From Coxiellaceae bacterium (GTDB lineage: Bacteria; Pseudomonadota; Gammaproteobacteria; Coxiellales; Coxiellaceae), in the NCBI GenBank assembly GCA_029212885.1, contig JARGPC010000001.1, positions 724,647-788,646 on the forward strand: a stretch of 64,000 nt of DNA, written 5' to 3'. The notes below the pieces were generated by a model, which searched no databases, was not told the DNA's origin, and saw nothing but the letters and a program-made list of their open reading frames with translations. This document shows positions 44,170-53,492 of this stretch, piece by piece (positions within the stretch are counted from its first letter, which is position 1; each line of letters opens with the position of its first letter). The position numbers and the translations under genes were made by a program.

Positions 44170-44661
44170 CTCCTTCGGATTGCTGACAGCAGTCGAACCT
44201 TCCTTTTTATGATCGCTTGTCGAAGCAAGTTCGACTGACGCGACTTAAAGGGAGCGCACAAAGCTCCCTTTAAGAAATCCCACTGACCTTAACTTTTGTA
44301 TATTTCTCGATCGAGGGTTCTGTTCCCGATGGGGATTTTTAAAGGGAGAACCGGGATTCTTCCCTTGATTCGCCGTTCACGCGGATTCACTCCGCGTAGG
44401 CGAAATCATTTCAGTAGCGTTAGCGGAGTCGAACCTTCCTTTTGATTTAAGCGTGCTAGTGCTGCGTTGGTCCACAGGACCAACGGTCACTGACGCACGT
44501 CCGTGTCAGGCGCATTTAAATCAAACCGCCTGGCCATAATTAATCTAAGATTCAGCACTATTTGCAATAGTCGTGATAATTTTGCCTGGACAGGCAAGTT
44601 ATCATGATAATCTGCCAGGCTAATGCAGATTATCTTAATAGCTAGCCATAACCTATGGATT
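44170..44661. other. Structured non-coding region downstream of tRNA-Arg
   Basis: 492 bases without a gene but dense in structure. Perfect hairpins: 44245-44255 with 44263-44273; 44465-44473 with 44477-44485 (3-base loop); 44606-44615 with 44625-44634. A nested one spans about 44573-44604. A 17-bp direct repeat (AGTCGAACCTTCCTTTT) is at 44191-44207 and 44427-44443. An 11-bp copy of the tRNA 3' end (TGTCAGGCGCA, 44159-44169) recurs at 44504-44514. The right-most hairpin probably terminates the flavoprotein gene that ends at 44662. Confidence 0.75.
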
Positions 44662-46083
44662 TTAGTTCAAGCAATCAGCCGCTAACGATTCACACATCGA
44701 TAGCTCAGAGTGTGAACAGGTGGGCGAGAGCTGCTTGGCCAATTGGCGCAAAGCAGTGCGCATGCCTTCTTCCACCACCGGATGATAAAACGGCATCTGC
44801 AATAAGCGGAATACACATAAATCTTGCTGGATAGCCCACGCCAATAAGTGCGCCATGTGTTCACCGGCCGGTGCAATACCCTCAACACCTAATATATGGG
44901 CGGTTTTCTTATCAGCATAAATGCGCATTAAACCTTGATTAGCCATCATCATGCGTGAGCGCCCTTGGTTACTAAAATCGATTTCGCCTACCACAAATGA
45001 ATCAGGCGCCAATTCGAAATAACGTTTGCCAGCCATAAAAATATTGGGGTCGGAAAATACGACAGCGATAGGTGTACGACGATGAAAGTGAACCGGATCT
45101 TGCACAGCATTATACCCGGCAATGCGACCATCATCAGAAGCTTCATGCAGTAAAGGATGCATCACATTAGTGTCACCGCAGACAGTCATGTATATCGAGT
45201 GACCTTCGACCTTTAATGTTACCGGATCAATCGCTGGCATGCCGCGCTCATTTAAGGAGATACCGATATCAGCTAAGCCTAATTGGTCGATATTGGGACG
45301 GCGACCCATGGCAGCTAATATGCTGGGTATGGCAGTGGTGTCATTATCAGTTTTAATTTGGAAATGACTACCATCATGTGCAACATCAGCTCGCACATTT
45401 AAATGCAGATCCATTTCTTTGCGCATGATCTTAATTGCTAGTTCATTCACTTTAGGGTCAGACAAGCCACCAATCTTATCGTTCCCATGAAATACAGAGG
45501 TTTTGATGCCAAAGCGGCTGACACTTTGCCCCAGTTCTAAACCAATCACACCTGCGCCAATCACTGCTATTTCATTGGCAAGGTCAGCTTGTTCAAAAAT
45601 ATTGTCGCTGGTGATTAATTGCTCAGAAAAGCCTGCCCACGCATCGGGTATCACTACGCGCGAACCGGTGGCAATAATGACATTGTCAGCAATAATGCGA
45701 TGCTTTCCGGCTTGTAAAACATTGGGTTCGACAAAATGAGCGAATTCACGAATCAAGGTATCACCTAACGCTTCGGTATCTTTGACAATTGATAACCAAA
45801 ATCGGTCACGTAGTTTGCGAACGTGTTGTAATGCTTTAGGGATGTCTAAGGTAAGATTTTGACCGCCTTCGATTCCCATTTCCGCAAATACGTTGCGGCG
45901 ATGAAAGTCGTGAGCCACTTGAATCAATGCTTTCGACGGCATGCAGCCAACATGAGCGCAAGTGGTGCCTAAGTCGCCACCATCAATGATGACTGCATTG
46001 TTGGTTATTTTGCGCACTTCTTTCAGCGCTGATAACCCGGCGGATCCTGCGCCAATAATGGCAACGTCTACATGTTTTTCCAT
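44662..46083 (-). CDS. Dihydrolipoamide-dehydrogenase-like flavoprotein disulfide reductase
   Basis: A 473-residue class I flavin disulfide reductase. FAD loop VAIIGAGSAGLSALKEV, redox pair in GTTCAHVGCMPSKAL (Cys-x4-Cys), NAD loop IAVIGAGVIGLELGQSV, FAD motif VCGDTNVMHPLLHEASDDG, and the C-terminal His-Glu pair in FYHPVVEEGMR. It lacks a lipoyl domain and lies alone, not with pyruvate dehydrogenase genes, so the partner disulfide is unknown. Start ATG 46083 follows AAGGAAGAG. It ends next to the hairpin region after tRNA-Arg. Confidence 0.85.
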   Translation of the reverse strand: MEKHVDVAIIGAGSAGLSALKEVRKITNNAVIIDGGDLGTTCAHVGCMPSKALIQVAHDFHRRNVFAEMGIEGGQNLTLDIPKALQHVRKLRDRFWLSIVKDTEALGDTLIREFAHFVEPNVLQAGKHRIIADNVIIATGSRVVIPDAWAGFSEQLITSDNIFEQADLANEIAVIGAGVIGLELGQSVSRFGIKTSVFHGNDKIGGLSDPKVNELAIKIMRKEMDLHLNVRADVAHDGSHFQIKTDNDTTAIPSILAAMGRRPNIDQLGLADIGISLNERGMPAIDPVTLKVEGHSIYMTVCGDTNVMHPLLHEASDDGRIAGYNAVQDPVHFHRRTPIAVVFSDPNIFMAGKRYFELAPDSFVVGEIDFSNQGRSRMMMANQGLMRIYADKKTAHILGVEGIAPAGEHMAHLLAWAIQQDLCVFRLLQMPFYHPVVEEGMRTALRQLAKQLSPTCSHSELSMCESLAADCLN

Positions 46084-46142
46084 CAGCTCTTCCTTGTGCA
46101 GTGATGTGAATTGATTCTTTAATAATGAGAGGTATTGGGTGT

Positions 46143-47270
46143 TTAATCAATAGCTCTTGGTTTAGCTAAGCTTGCTGCATGGCGACCAGATTTTTTTACG
46201 TCGTACATTGCCTTATCAGCGGCTGTTAATAAGGCATCCGGCTCGTTTCCATTGTTAGGGTAGCAAGCAATGCCAATGCTGCAGTTTACGGATAGTGTCT
46301 GATCACCCGCTGTTACAGAGCTAATGGTTAGTATTTTTTCGGCAATGCCTAAAGAGTCTTGTTCATCACTGATGCCAGTAAGTAAAATGACAAATTCATC
46401 GCCGCCAAAGCGTGATAATGTATCGACTGCACGTAAGTTATTTTTAACTGCCTTGGCAAAGGCGCATAAATACAGATCACCTGTGTCATGGCCATGTTCA
46501 TCATTGATGCGTTTAAAATGATCCATGTCAATAAACAGCAGGGCAAGCTGGTCTTTATTGCGTTTCGCGTATTGAATCGCTTGCGATAAGCGTTCCAGAA
46601 AAAATCGACGATTAGGTAGGTCTGTTAGTGGGTCATAATAGGCATAATGTTTTATTTTGTCATCAGTTGCTTTTCTTGATGTGATATCAGTAAATACGGC
46701 TACATGATTAATAATATTTTGGCGGTTATCTTTGATGACTGAAATTGAGAGCCATTCAGGATACAAATCACCATTCTTACGGCGGTTCCATAGTTCGCCA
46801 TGCCAGTGTCCGGTTGATTGCAAGCTTTGCCATAACGCTTGATAGAACGCTTTATCTTGTTTGCCAGAACTGGCGATGCTAGGATTTTTGCCAATTACTT
46901 CTTCTGCCGTATATCCAGTTACCGCGGTATAAGCAGGGTTGACATAGATGATGCGATTGTTGTGATCTGTTATAACCACACTTTCACGCATGGCAGTTAA
47001 TGCAGCTAGGTCGATAGATATTCTTTGTTGTAGATTCAAAATGGTGTGACTAAGCCAAGCGCCCATTAAGCCAAATAAGATAAATAATGCTGAGATAATG
47101 CAACGCATCCATATTTCATTGCTGTCTTGAGGGAGGAGTTCATTTATGAAATGCGTGTGGTTGAACCAATAAGCGTGAGCAACAGCCTCCAGTACCCAAA
47201 AGCCTATAGCGAACAGGATGCCCAGTAAAAATATATATAGGGGTATGTATCGCTTCGTATCAGGCTGCAT
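46143..47270 (-). CDS. Membrane-bound PAS-GGDEF diguanylate cyclase
   Basis: A 375-residue protein. Two helices (about residues 9-30 and 57-80) enclose a 25-residue periplasmic loop. A PAS domain follows (RESVVITDHNNRIIYVNPAY, about 95-205), then the GGDEF domain (YDPLTDLPNRRFF to the end). The active loop RFGGDEFVILL is intact, so it should make c-di-GMP from GTP. RAVD five residues upstream is the RxxD inhibitory site, predicting product inhibition. GAGGG ribosome site. Single gene. Confidence 0.92.
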   Translation of the reverse strand: MQPDTKRYIPLYIFLLGILFAIGFWVLEAVAHAYWFNHTHFINELLPQDSNEIWMRCIISALFILFGLMGAWLSHTILNLQQRISIDLAALTAMRESVVITDHNNRIIYVNPAYTAVTGYTAEEVIGKNPSIASSGKQDKAFYQALWQSLQSTGHWHGELWNRRKNGDLYPEWLSISVIKDNRQNIINHVAVFTDITSRKATDDKIKHYAYYDPLTDLPNRRFFLERLSQAIQYAKRNKDQLALLFIDMDHFKRINDEHGHDTGDLYLCAFAKAVKNNLRAVDTLSRFGGDEFVILLTGISDEQDSLGIAEKILTISSVTAGDQTLSVNCSIGIACYPNNGNEPDALLTAADKAMYDVKKSGRHAASLAKPRAID

Positions 47271-47335
47271 TGATTACCCTCAAGTTGATGCACTATGCCT
47301 GGCCTTTATTATAGAGTAGAATGCTGCGCATTATG

Positions 47336-48199
47336 ATGATAAAAACAATTAATATAATTGGTGCAGGAAGGCTGGGTTTGCATTTGGCTTATGTGCTAAA
47401 ACACCAAAATAATACGATTATTCAGGCAGTTTGTAACCAAACCTTAATTAGTAGTCAGCGGGCCGTTGAGTTATTGGCTGCGGGCAATGCTGTTGCGGGT
47501 ATACACGACTTACCGCCTGCTGATATGACGTTAATTACAGTGCCTGATGATGCGGTTGCTGCAGTGGCAAACCAATTGGCGTTAAGCGCTAATTTGCAGC
47601 TGAACAGTGTAGTGGTGCATTGCAGTGGCGTGCTGTCGTCACAGGTGCTAAATGCGACGAGAGCAAAAGGTTGTGGTATTGCTAGCATGCACCCAATGAA
47701 AAGCTTTGCTTCGCTAGAGCTGTGTCGTGATGGCTTCAATCAGGTGTTTTGTGCGCTGGAAGGTGATAACGTAGCTGTTGAATATATAAAAAATCTTTTT
47801 GCTGCTGAGTCTATTCGTTGGCTGTCGATTGATAGTCAGCAAAAGGCGGCATATCATGCGGCCGGTGTGTTTGCATCGAATTATTTAGTTTCTGTTGCGC
47901 ATTCGGCTTGCCAATGTTTGCAGCAAGCAGGTATCAGCCAGCAGCAAGCATTGGAAGTTGTAGCTGAATTAATGCAAGGTACGCTGAATAATATTCAACA
48001 GAATGCTTGTTTGCGTAGCAGTCTAACAGGTCCCGTAGAGCGAGGTGATTTAATGACAATAAAGCAGCATATGCAGCATTTAAATCACAGTGATCAGCAA
48101 ACGCTATACGCGGAATTAGGCCGTAATATTCTTGAGCTTACTGACCATAACGAAGACCTGAAATCGCAAATCGATGCTATTTTGCAGGGTTATAATTGA
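47336..48199 (+). CDS. DUF2520 / Rossmann-like NAD(P)-binding protein
   Basis: A 287-residue protein. INIIGAGRLGLHLAYVL is the dinucleotide loop; PPADMTLITVPDDAV and VVHCSGVLSS and SMHPMKSFA are conserved in the Rossmann-like/DUF2520 pair resembling ketopantoate or pyrroline-carboxylate reductases. The C-terminal half is helical. Start is uncertain among ATG 47333 and 47336 (an upstream TTG-type opening at 47321 is less likely); ribosome site weak. The reaction is not known. Confidence 0.75.
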   Translation: MIKTINIIGAGRLGLHLAYVLKHQNNTIIQAVCNQTLISSQRAVELLAAGNAVAGIHDLPPADMTLITVPDDAVAAVANQLALSANLQLNSVVVHCSGVLSSQVLNATRAKGCGIASMHPMKSFASLELCRDGFNQVFCALEGDNVAVEYIKNLFAAESIRWLSIDSQQKAAYHAAGVFASNYLVSVAHSACQCLQQAGISQQQALEVVAELMQGTLNNIQQNACLRSSLTGPVERGDLMTIKQHMQHLNHSDQQTLYAELGRNILELTDHNEDLKSQIDAILQGYN

Positions 48200-48375
48200 T
48201 GCAATGTTATCCTGCACTTGATTTGTCATCCTGCACTTGATTTGTCATCCCGGCCCCCGAGCCGGGATCCAGCTCTTTCCTTAATATACTAGATCCCGGA
48301 TAATCGACTACGTCGATTTCCGGGATGGCAAGTTGTGTGCCTTGACCTTTCGTATAAGGTTGGTAATTACCGCAA
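48200..48375. repeat. Repeat cluster between two genes
   Basis: Contains two tandem copies of ATCCTGCACTTGATTTGTC (about 48209-48246), the reverse copy of the dispersed palindrome (48243-48270), and a second palindrome (48290-48332) with GATCCCGGA ... TCCGGGAT around ATCGACTACGTCGAT. Both palindromes could terminate transcription from the flanking convergent genes. Confidence 0.75.
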
Positions 48376-48732
48376 TTAAACTGCTTTTATTAGCAAATTA
48401 CTTTGCACCACATCAAACATCTTTTGTACGGTATTACAGTTCATTTTCTTACGCATCGCTAATAAATGATCTTCCAGTGTTTTAATGGAAATGCCCATGC
48501 GCTCGGCAATTTTTTTACGTGAGTTGATGTGTTTCATGTGCTTGAGTGCATCTACTTGACGTCGGCTGAGCTCAAAAGTATGCAATGTGCTAACGATCAT
48601 GTAGCGCTGCTTGCTTTTTAAAAAGCGTTGCTTGGATACGGTTGTCGCTATGCCGTGGAGTTTTTTAATAAAAACAAAGTCGTTATAAAATGCTTGTACG
48701 GATTGTTGTACTGAAATTTGTTCACACCGCAT
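48376..48732 (-). CDS. LuxR-type helix-turn-helix protein (short)
   Basis: A 118-residue protein. The C-terminal 65 residues are a LuxR/NarL HTH: LSRRQVDALKHMKHINSRKK, IAERMGISIKTLEDHLLAMRKKM. The N-terminal 55 residues are too short for an autoinducer or receiver domain, and read as helical/basic (KKLHGIATTVSKQRFLKSKQR), so the gene may be a trimmed version of a longer regulator. The ATG follows GAGAGG. Divergent from tgt. The signal it responds to is unknown. Confidence 0.7.
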   Translation of the reverse strand: MRCEQISVQQSVQAFYNDFVFIKKLHGIATTVSKQRFLKSKQRYMIVSTLHTFELSRRQVDALKHMKHINSRKKIAERMGISIKTLEDHLLAMRKKMNCNTVQKMFDVVQSNLLIKAV

Positions 48733-48840
48733 TTTTTGGTACCTCTCACTTATACATCTATATTCTTAGTAACATCACTCTTCTTGTTGGGTATACGATA
48801 CAATGGATTGAGGGCGAAAAAATCAGTAAAATTTACGTAT

Positions 48841-48976
48841 ATTGTCGCTTAAGGAGACAATTAGTCCTTTGTGTAATATTGGCACAAAGGCAAATCACTC
48901 AGCTGAAAGACTCTATCTTATTGATTTATTGAGTGGATTGATGCTTTCGCCCATAATGGGCAAAAGCTGGTATAAT
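48841..48976 (+). promoter_or_regulatory. Hairpins and extended -10 promoter upstream of tgt
   Basis: TGGTATAAT (48968-48976) is an extended -10 element, 35 bp before the tgt ATG. Ahead of it are stacked hairpins: ATTGTC (48841-48846) with GACAAT (48856-48861), CCTTTGTG (48866-48873) with CACAAAGG (48883-48890), and GCTTT-GCCC around 48943-48967. They lie before the predicted start and so are more likely operator or luxR-leader elements than an attenuator of tgt. Confidence 0.5.
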
Positions 48977-49011
48977 CGCACCAATTTTTAACACCATATA
49001 ATAGAGTCGAT

Positions 49012-50199
49012 ATGCCAAATAGTTTTACTAGTCAATGCGTCACGCAGCACCCTAACAAGGCGGCCCGTATCATGAAGATGACTACGCCGCATGGTGAGGT
49101 AATGACCCCAGCTTTTATGCCGGTGGCCACTCGTGCTGCAGTTAATCAAATGACACCACCACAGCTGCAACAGGCAGGTAGCCAGATTATCTTGGGCGGT
49201 AATACCTACCATATGCTGGTAGCACCGGGTATGGAAGTAATCAAAAATGCTGGTGGTATGCATCCCTTTATGTCATGGCAACAACCAATGCTTACTGATA
49301 GTGGTGGCTTTCAAGTGTTTAGTTTGTCGAAGAATGGCAAGATTTGTAAGATCGATGACAAAGGGGCTCACTTTAAACATCCGACCAATGGCAAGGTGAT
49401 TCACTTAACGCCGCAGTCATCAATAGAAACGCAAAAAATTATTGGTGCTGATATTATTATGGCGTTTGATGAATGCACACCCGAGCAAGGGGGTCGCCAA
49501 GCCGCATTAGCTGCATTGGATCGAACCCATCGGTGGTTAATGCAATCGAAAGCAGTGCATGATAATGATCCTAATTCGGCTTATGGTAATCGTCAGGCAT
49601 TGTTTGGCATTATCCAAGGTGGAAGTTTTCGTGATTTGCGAGACAAGAGCACTGAGTTTATTGTCAATGCAGACTTGGATGGCATTGCGATTGGTGGTGA
49701 GGTGATTGGTTTTGACATGCAAAAAACCGTTGAGATTATCGATTGGGTACGGCCGCAATTGCCAACAGATAAAGTACGATACACCATGGGTGTGGGTTTA
49801 AACCCGCAAGATTTAATTGATGTTGCCGAACGTGGTATCGATATTTGTGATTGTGTGGCGCCTACGCGTAATGCGCGTCATGGTGCGTTATATCATGGCG
49901 TGACGGTGCCGACTGGTGATTGGGTGCGATTTGATAACTTGGGTGAAGAGGCGGGTCGTATTCTGATTAAGAAAAGCAGATATGCTTTAGACAACGAGCC
50001 TATATTGAAAGGCTGCAGTTGTTATACCTGCCAAAACTTTTCACGCAGTTATATGCATTATTTATTTAAAAACCGCCAAGCGATTTATTGTAACCTTGCT
50101 AGTATCCATAATGTGCATATTATGCATAAAGCCACGGAAGCAATGCGCGAATGTATAGTGCAACAGTCAGCTACAGTTGCGGAATCAGTTCGCGGTTAA
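49012..50199 (+). CDS. tgt: tRNA-guanine transglycosylase (queuine tRNA-ribosyltransferase)
   Basis: A 395-residue TIM-barrel enzyme. DSGGFQVFSL (about residue 98) holds the general-acid Asp; FDECTP, GIIQGGSFRDLRDKS, and GIDICDCVAPTRNARHG contain the substrate loop and nucleophilic Asp region. The zinc site is CSCYTCQNFSRSYMHYLF and a later His. It swaps G34 for preQ1 in tRNAs with GUN anticodons. Its 3' end overlaps the convergent Kdo hydroxylase gene by 29 nt. queA is not adjacent, unlike in many relatives. Confidence 0.93.
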   Translation: MPNSFTSQCVTQHPNKAARIMKMTTPHGEVMTPAFMPVATRAAVNQMTPPQLQQAGSQIILGGNTYHMLVAPGMEVIKNAGGMHPFMSWQQPMLTDSGGFQVFSLSKNGKICKIDDKGAHFKHPTNGKVIHLTPQSSIETQKIIGADIIMAFDECTPEQGGRQAALAALDRTHRWLMQSKAVHDNDPNSAYGNRQALFGIIQGGSFRDLRDKSTEFIVNADLDGIAIGGEVIGFDMQKTVEIIDWVRPQLPTDKVRYTMGVGLNPQDLIDVAERGIDICDCVAPTRNARHGALYHGVTVPTGDWVRFDNLGEEAGRILIKKSRYALDNEPILKGCSCYTCQNFSRSYMHYLFKNRQAIYCNLASIHNVHIMHKATEAMRECIVQQSATVAESVRG

Positions 50200-51061
50200 G
50201 TTGCTGTTGCAAGATATGCTGTGGCGACAGTTTATTGTTATTCATTGCGCTGATGGGCAAGTAAAATGTTTGCTCTAAACAAAATTGTCCGGCCATTGCG
50301 GCATGTGACACAGAATCTGTAAATACCATCCAACAACTGTTCGCCGGCAGTTGTACCGTAGTTTGCGTTACTTGCTGTTGATAGTTGTCATCGGCTTTCA
50401 TTTTATTGTGTAGCTTTAACATGTAGTGGTCATAACGTGTGCGGTATTTGCGCGTTAAATGTAGCCACTTCATTAGTTTGCCTGTGCCTGGTGTTGGCGC
50501 ATGAATGTCAGGAATAAAGCGTTCAGCTAATTGTTCAAATGGTTCACCAATTCGCCATGTGCGTGGTTGATTATTTGGGTTTATATTGGCGAAGAAGCGT
50601 AATATGCGTAAGTCTTGCATCGGTGTTGAGGGGAATGCATCGACATGCAGCCGGCTGTCGTCTTTACGGTAGGAGTCAGCTTGCCGTCCTTCCACTTTGG
50701 CAGGTCGATAACTGGTACGACCTGGAATTAAATGATCCTGATATTCGGGCAGTAGTAAATGCACCAAATGTTCTGCTTGTTGAATAAAGCGGCGCATCAT
50801 TTGTGTCAAGAGTGCTTTATCTGCTTGTTCGTTGCAGCCACCTAATTTTTGGCTGTATTTATCAAAGCTAATATTTTTGCGTTTGCCGCTTAGTAGGCTA
50901 TCTGTGAGCAATGCGCGTTCGTCAGCTAACAGGTTAAACGATAACTGAGGCAATAGCAGTAATTGGTTGGCTTCAAGGCTGCTAGCCAGCTGCTGTTGCT
51001 GTGCAAATTCTGCTTCAGGTTGCCACTGCTCAAGAGGAACTGATTTAACTTGGTTATTCAT
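50171..51061 (-). CDS. Kdo hydroxylase (KdoO-like, Fe(II)/2-oxoglutarate-dependent)
   Basis: A 296-residue protein from ATG 51061. The family signature is strong: GRTSYRPAKVEGRQADSYRK, DDSRLHVDAFPSTPMQDLRI (His-x-Asp iron ligands) and WMVFTDSVSHAAMAGQF (distal His) with LEQTFYLP. KdoO adds a 3-hydroxyl to Kdo of LPS. I chose 51061 because the product then begins like known KdoO proteins; ATG 51136 is the alternative and longer frames run into the divergent MFS gene. The 3' end overlaps tgt. Confidence 0.8.
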   Translation of the reverse strand: MNNQVKSVPLEQWQPEAEFAQQQQLASSLEANQLLLLPQLSFNLLADERALLTDSLLSGKRKNISFDKYSQKLGGCNEQADKALLTQMMRRFIQQAEHLVHLLLPEYQDHLIPGRTSYRPAKVEGRQADSYRKDDSRLHVDAFPSTPMQDLRILRFFANINPNNQPRTWRIGEPFEQLAERFIPDIHAPTPGTGKLMKWLHLTRKYRTRYDHYMLKLHNKMKADDNYQQQVTQTTVQLPANSCWMVFTDSVSHAAMAGQFCLEQTFYLPISAMNNNKLSPQHILQQQLNRELIPQL

Positions 51062-51160
51062 GCTGGCATTGTAAAGGGCTGTTAGATGGCTATCAACCCC
51101 TAAAGCTTTCCCTAAAGCTTTTGCGTGGAAATACATTTTTAGTGTCTGTAGACTATAGCT

Positions 51161-52345
51161 ATGAATACCGTTAGACAAGATTTGCCAACCTTCGCGGTTG
51201 TTATATTTATGATCATTGGCGCCTTTATGGGCGTTGATATTCATCTGGCATCGATGCCGCATATACAAGTGTTTATGCATACCAATCAAGAGCACATGCA
51301 ACAATCAGTATCATTTTTCTTAATCGGTATGGGGGTGAGCTTGTTTTTCTATGGGCCGCTGTCTGATAAATATGGTCGCAAACCGATTGTTTTATTTGGC
51401 TTGGGGCTAGCTACTATTAGTAGCTTTGCAGCAGTGTTCACGACACATATAGCTGCTTTTTTGATTACTCGAATTTTTCAGGGGATTGGTTCAGCGGTTT
51501 GCTCTGGCATTGGTCGTAGTATTTTAGGTGACCGGCATCAAGGTAAGGCACTAGCAACGCTTTCTTCTTATTGTGGTATGGCCGTGTGTATGTCGCCATT
51601 GCTTGCGCCCATGGTGGGTGGTTACTTGCAGCATTGGTTTGGCTGGCAGGCTAACTTTATGGCGCTGGGTATTTATATGTTGGTGGCTTTTATTTTATTT
51701 TTGCTTGTTGTGCCAGAGACTAACATGCATCGCAACCCCCATGCAGTGACTCTAAATGGTTTGATGGCGGCTTATCAGCACTTACTAACGCATCGCCTGT
51801 TTTTGGGCGCTGCATTTCTGTCAGGAATTGGCTTAGCTGCAACGATGATTTATGCATCGACTAGTGCATTTATTTTGCAGAGGGGCTTCCATATGACGCC
51901 GGTGCTCTATGGTTGGTTAACGTCATTGGTTAGTGTGGGGAGCTTGCTAGGGAGGTTCGCTTCAGCGCGTTTGGTGCATCGCTGGGGTGGCTTTAAGTGT
52001 GTGGCGGTTGCGCAATATTTGTTATTGATGGCTGGTTTATGGTTAGTGATTATATTGGCTGGTCATATCGCGACAGTGACACTATTTTTGATCAGTATTT
52101 TAGTGGTTACTTTTGGTCAGGCACTGACGCAAGGAAATACAACCGCGATGGCATTGAGTGAATTCACGGATAAGCGTGGCATGGCTGCTGCATTGTATGG
52201 AGGCTCACAGACATTAACGGCATTTGCAGCGGCGGCCATTGTCAGCACAATGGTTGGTAGTATTGCTGTATTGGCTGGTGGCTATGTGATACTGGGATTG
52301 CTGGGTTTGGCATGCTATTATTTTTTGCTCAAAAGACATCATTGA
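51161..52345 (+). CDS. MFS transporter, Bcr/CflA drug-resistance family
   Basis: A 394-residue 12-helix transporter. GPLSDKYGRKPIVLFGLGL is the loop 2-3 MFS signature, RIFQGIGSAVCSGIGRSILGD and SPLLAPMVGGYLQHWFGWQ (helix 5 antiporter motif C) place it in the DHA1 Bcr/CflA group. It probably exports drugs or metabolites by proton antiport. Ribosome site weak. Transcribed divergently from the Kdo hydroxylase gene and followed 22 bp later by the MCE operon, with which it could be co-transcribed. Confidence 0.82.
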   Translation: MNTVRQDLPTFAVVIFMIIGAFMGVDIHLASMPHIQVFMHTNQEHMQQSVSFFLIGMGVSLFFYGPLSDKYGRKPIVLFGLGLATISSFAAVFTTHIAAFLITRIFQGIGSAVCSGIGRSILGDRHQGKALATLSSYCGMAVCMSPLLAPMVGGYLQHWFGWQANFMALGIYMLVAFILFLLVVPETNMHRNPHAVTLNGLMAAYQHLLTHRLFLGAAFLSGIGLAATMIYASTSAFILQRGFHMTPVLYGWLTSLVSVGSLLGRFASARLVHRWGGFKCVAVAQYLLLMAGLWLVIILAGHIATVTLFLISILVVTFGQALTQGNTTAMALSEFTDKRGMAAALYGGSQTLTAFAAAAIVSTMVGSIAVLAGGYVILGLLGLACYYFLLKRHH

Positions 52346-52367
52346 TCGGTCATGATATGATAAAGCC

Positions 52368-53492
52368 ATGTCTGAAATACCTGCAAAAATAGAAATTGCC
52401 CCTGATGGAGTCAGCATCCGTTGCAGTGGTGATTGGACCATACATGGTATTACTGAGATTCAGCATCAAGTAGAGAAAATAACCACGATTGAAAATCTAC
52501 AACATGTGCAAGCTTCGGGTATTGTGCACATGGATACGTCAGGTGCGTGGTTACTGTATGCGCTTATTCAGCGTTCCAGTTTAGAAAGTAAATTAGCTAA
52601 ATTATTGGGCTTAGATCCTGACCAACAAGTTTTATATGATTTAGTCACGCATGAAGAACATGTTATTTCTTCACGGCCGCGGCCACCAAAATCAGCAAAA
52701 AATATACTGTATTTATTGGGTAAGCAGGTTATCGATAAGTGGCTAAACTGTATTCATTTCTTAACCTTTTTCGGTGAGTTGGTCGTTATATTATTGCGTC
52801 AGTGTAAGCGCCCAGCTAAATTTAACTGGCAGGCTATTTTTGTTGCGATTGAGCAAAATGGTATCTATGCGTTGCCGATTGTTGCGCTGTTATCTTGCTT
52901 GATTGGTGTGGTGTTGGCTTATCAGATGGGCCTGCAGTTAGAGATGTATGATGCCAATATTTATATTGTTGATCTGTCGGGTTTAGCTATTTTGCGTGAA
53001 TTTGCACCGTTAATCACGGCGATTATTGCGGCGGGCCGTACCAGTACAGCCTTTACCTCGCAAATTGGTAGCATGAAAATCAATGAAGAGATTGATGCAC
53101 TACAGACCATGGGTATCGGGCCTATTGAGCGTTTAGTGTTACCCAAGGTGATTGGTTTAATTATTGCCTTGCCGTTATTGACAGTATGGGCAGATGTGTT
53201 TGGTATTTTTGGTAGTATGTTGATGGCTAAAAACATGCTGGGAGTGAATTATTATGATTTCTTATCACGCTTTCATCAGGTGATTAGCACTAAAACTTAT
53301 GTGGTTGGTTTGGTCAAAGCGCCAGTGTTTGCATTTGTTATCGCTGCTGTGGGTTGCTTTCAGGGTTTTCGTGTTGAACGCAGTTCAGACAGTGTTGGCA
53401 AGATGACTACTCGCTCTGCGGTGCAGTCGATTTTTTTAATTATTATTTTAGATGCTATCTTCTCCATCATTTTTAGTATGGAGGGTATTTAA
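52368..53492 (+). CDS. MlaE-family lipid ABC permease with N-terminal STAS-like domain
   Basis: A 374-residue protein. Residues 1-110 are a STAS-like beta/alpha domain (ASGIVHMDTSGAWLLYALIQ), which in E. coli is the separate MlaB. Residues 120-374 are the MlaE permease with five or six helices and the signature EIDALQTMGIGPIERLVLPKVIGL. It is part of an MCE transporter that moves phospholipid between inner and outer membranes. Its last bases overlap the ATPase gene start (TAATG). Confidence 0.87.
   Translation: MSEIPAKIEIAPDGVSIRCSGDWTIHGITEIQHQVEKITTIENLQHVQASGIVHMDTSGAWLLYALIQRSSLESKLAKLLGLDPDQQVLYDLVTHEEHVISSRPRPPKSAKNILYLLGKQVIDKWLNCIHFLTFFGELVVILLRQCKRPAKFNWQAIFVAIEQNGIYALPIVALLSCLIGVVLAYQMGLQLEMYDANIYIVDLSGLAILREFAPLITAIIAAGRTSTAFTSQIGSMKINEEIDALQTMGIGPIERLVLPKVIGLIIALPLLTVWADVFGIFGSMLMAKNMLGVNYYDFLSRFHQVISTKTYVVGLVKAPVFAFVIAAVGCFQGFRVERSSDSVGKMTTRSAVQSIFLIIILDAIFSIIFSMEGI

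Noticed and set aside
44055..44261. 68-codon minus-strand ORF over tRNA-Arg
   Set aside because: It is an antisense shadow of the tRNA gene.
48841..48967. preQ1 riboswitch ahead of tgt
   Set aside because: The hairpins do not show the preQ1 aptamer core and lie mostly upstream of the likely promoter.
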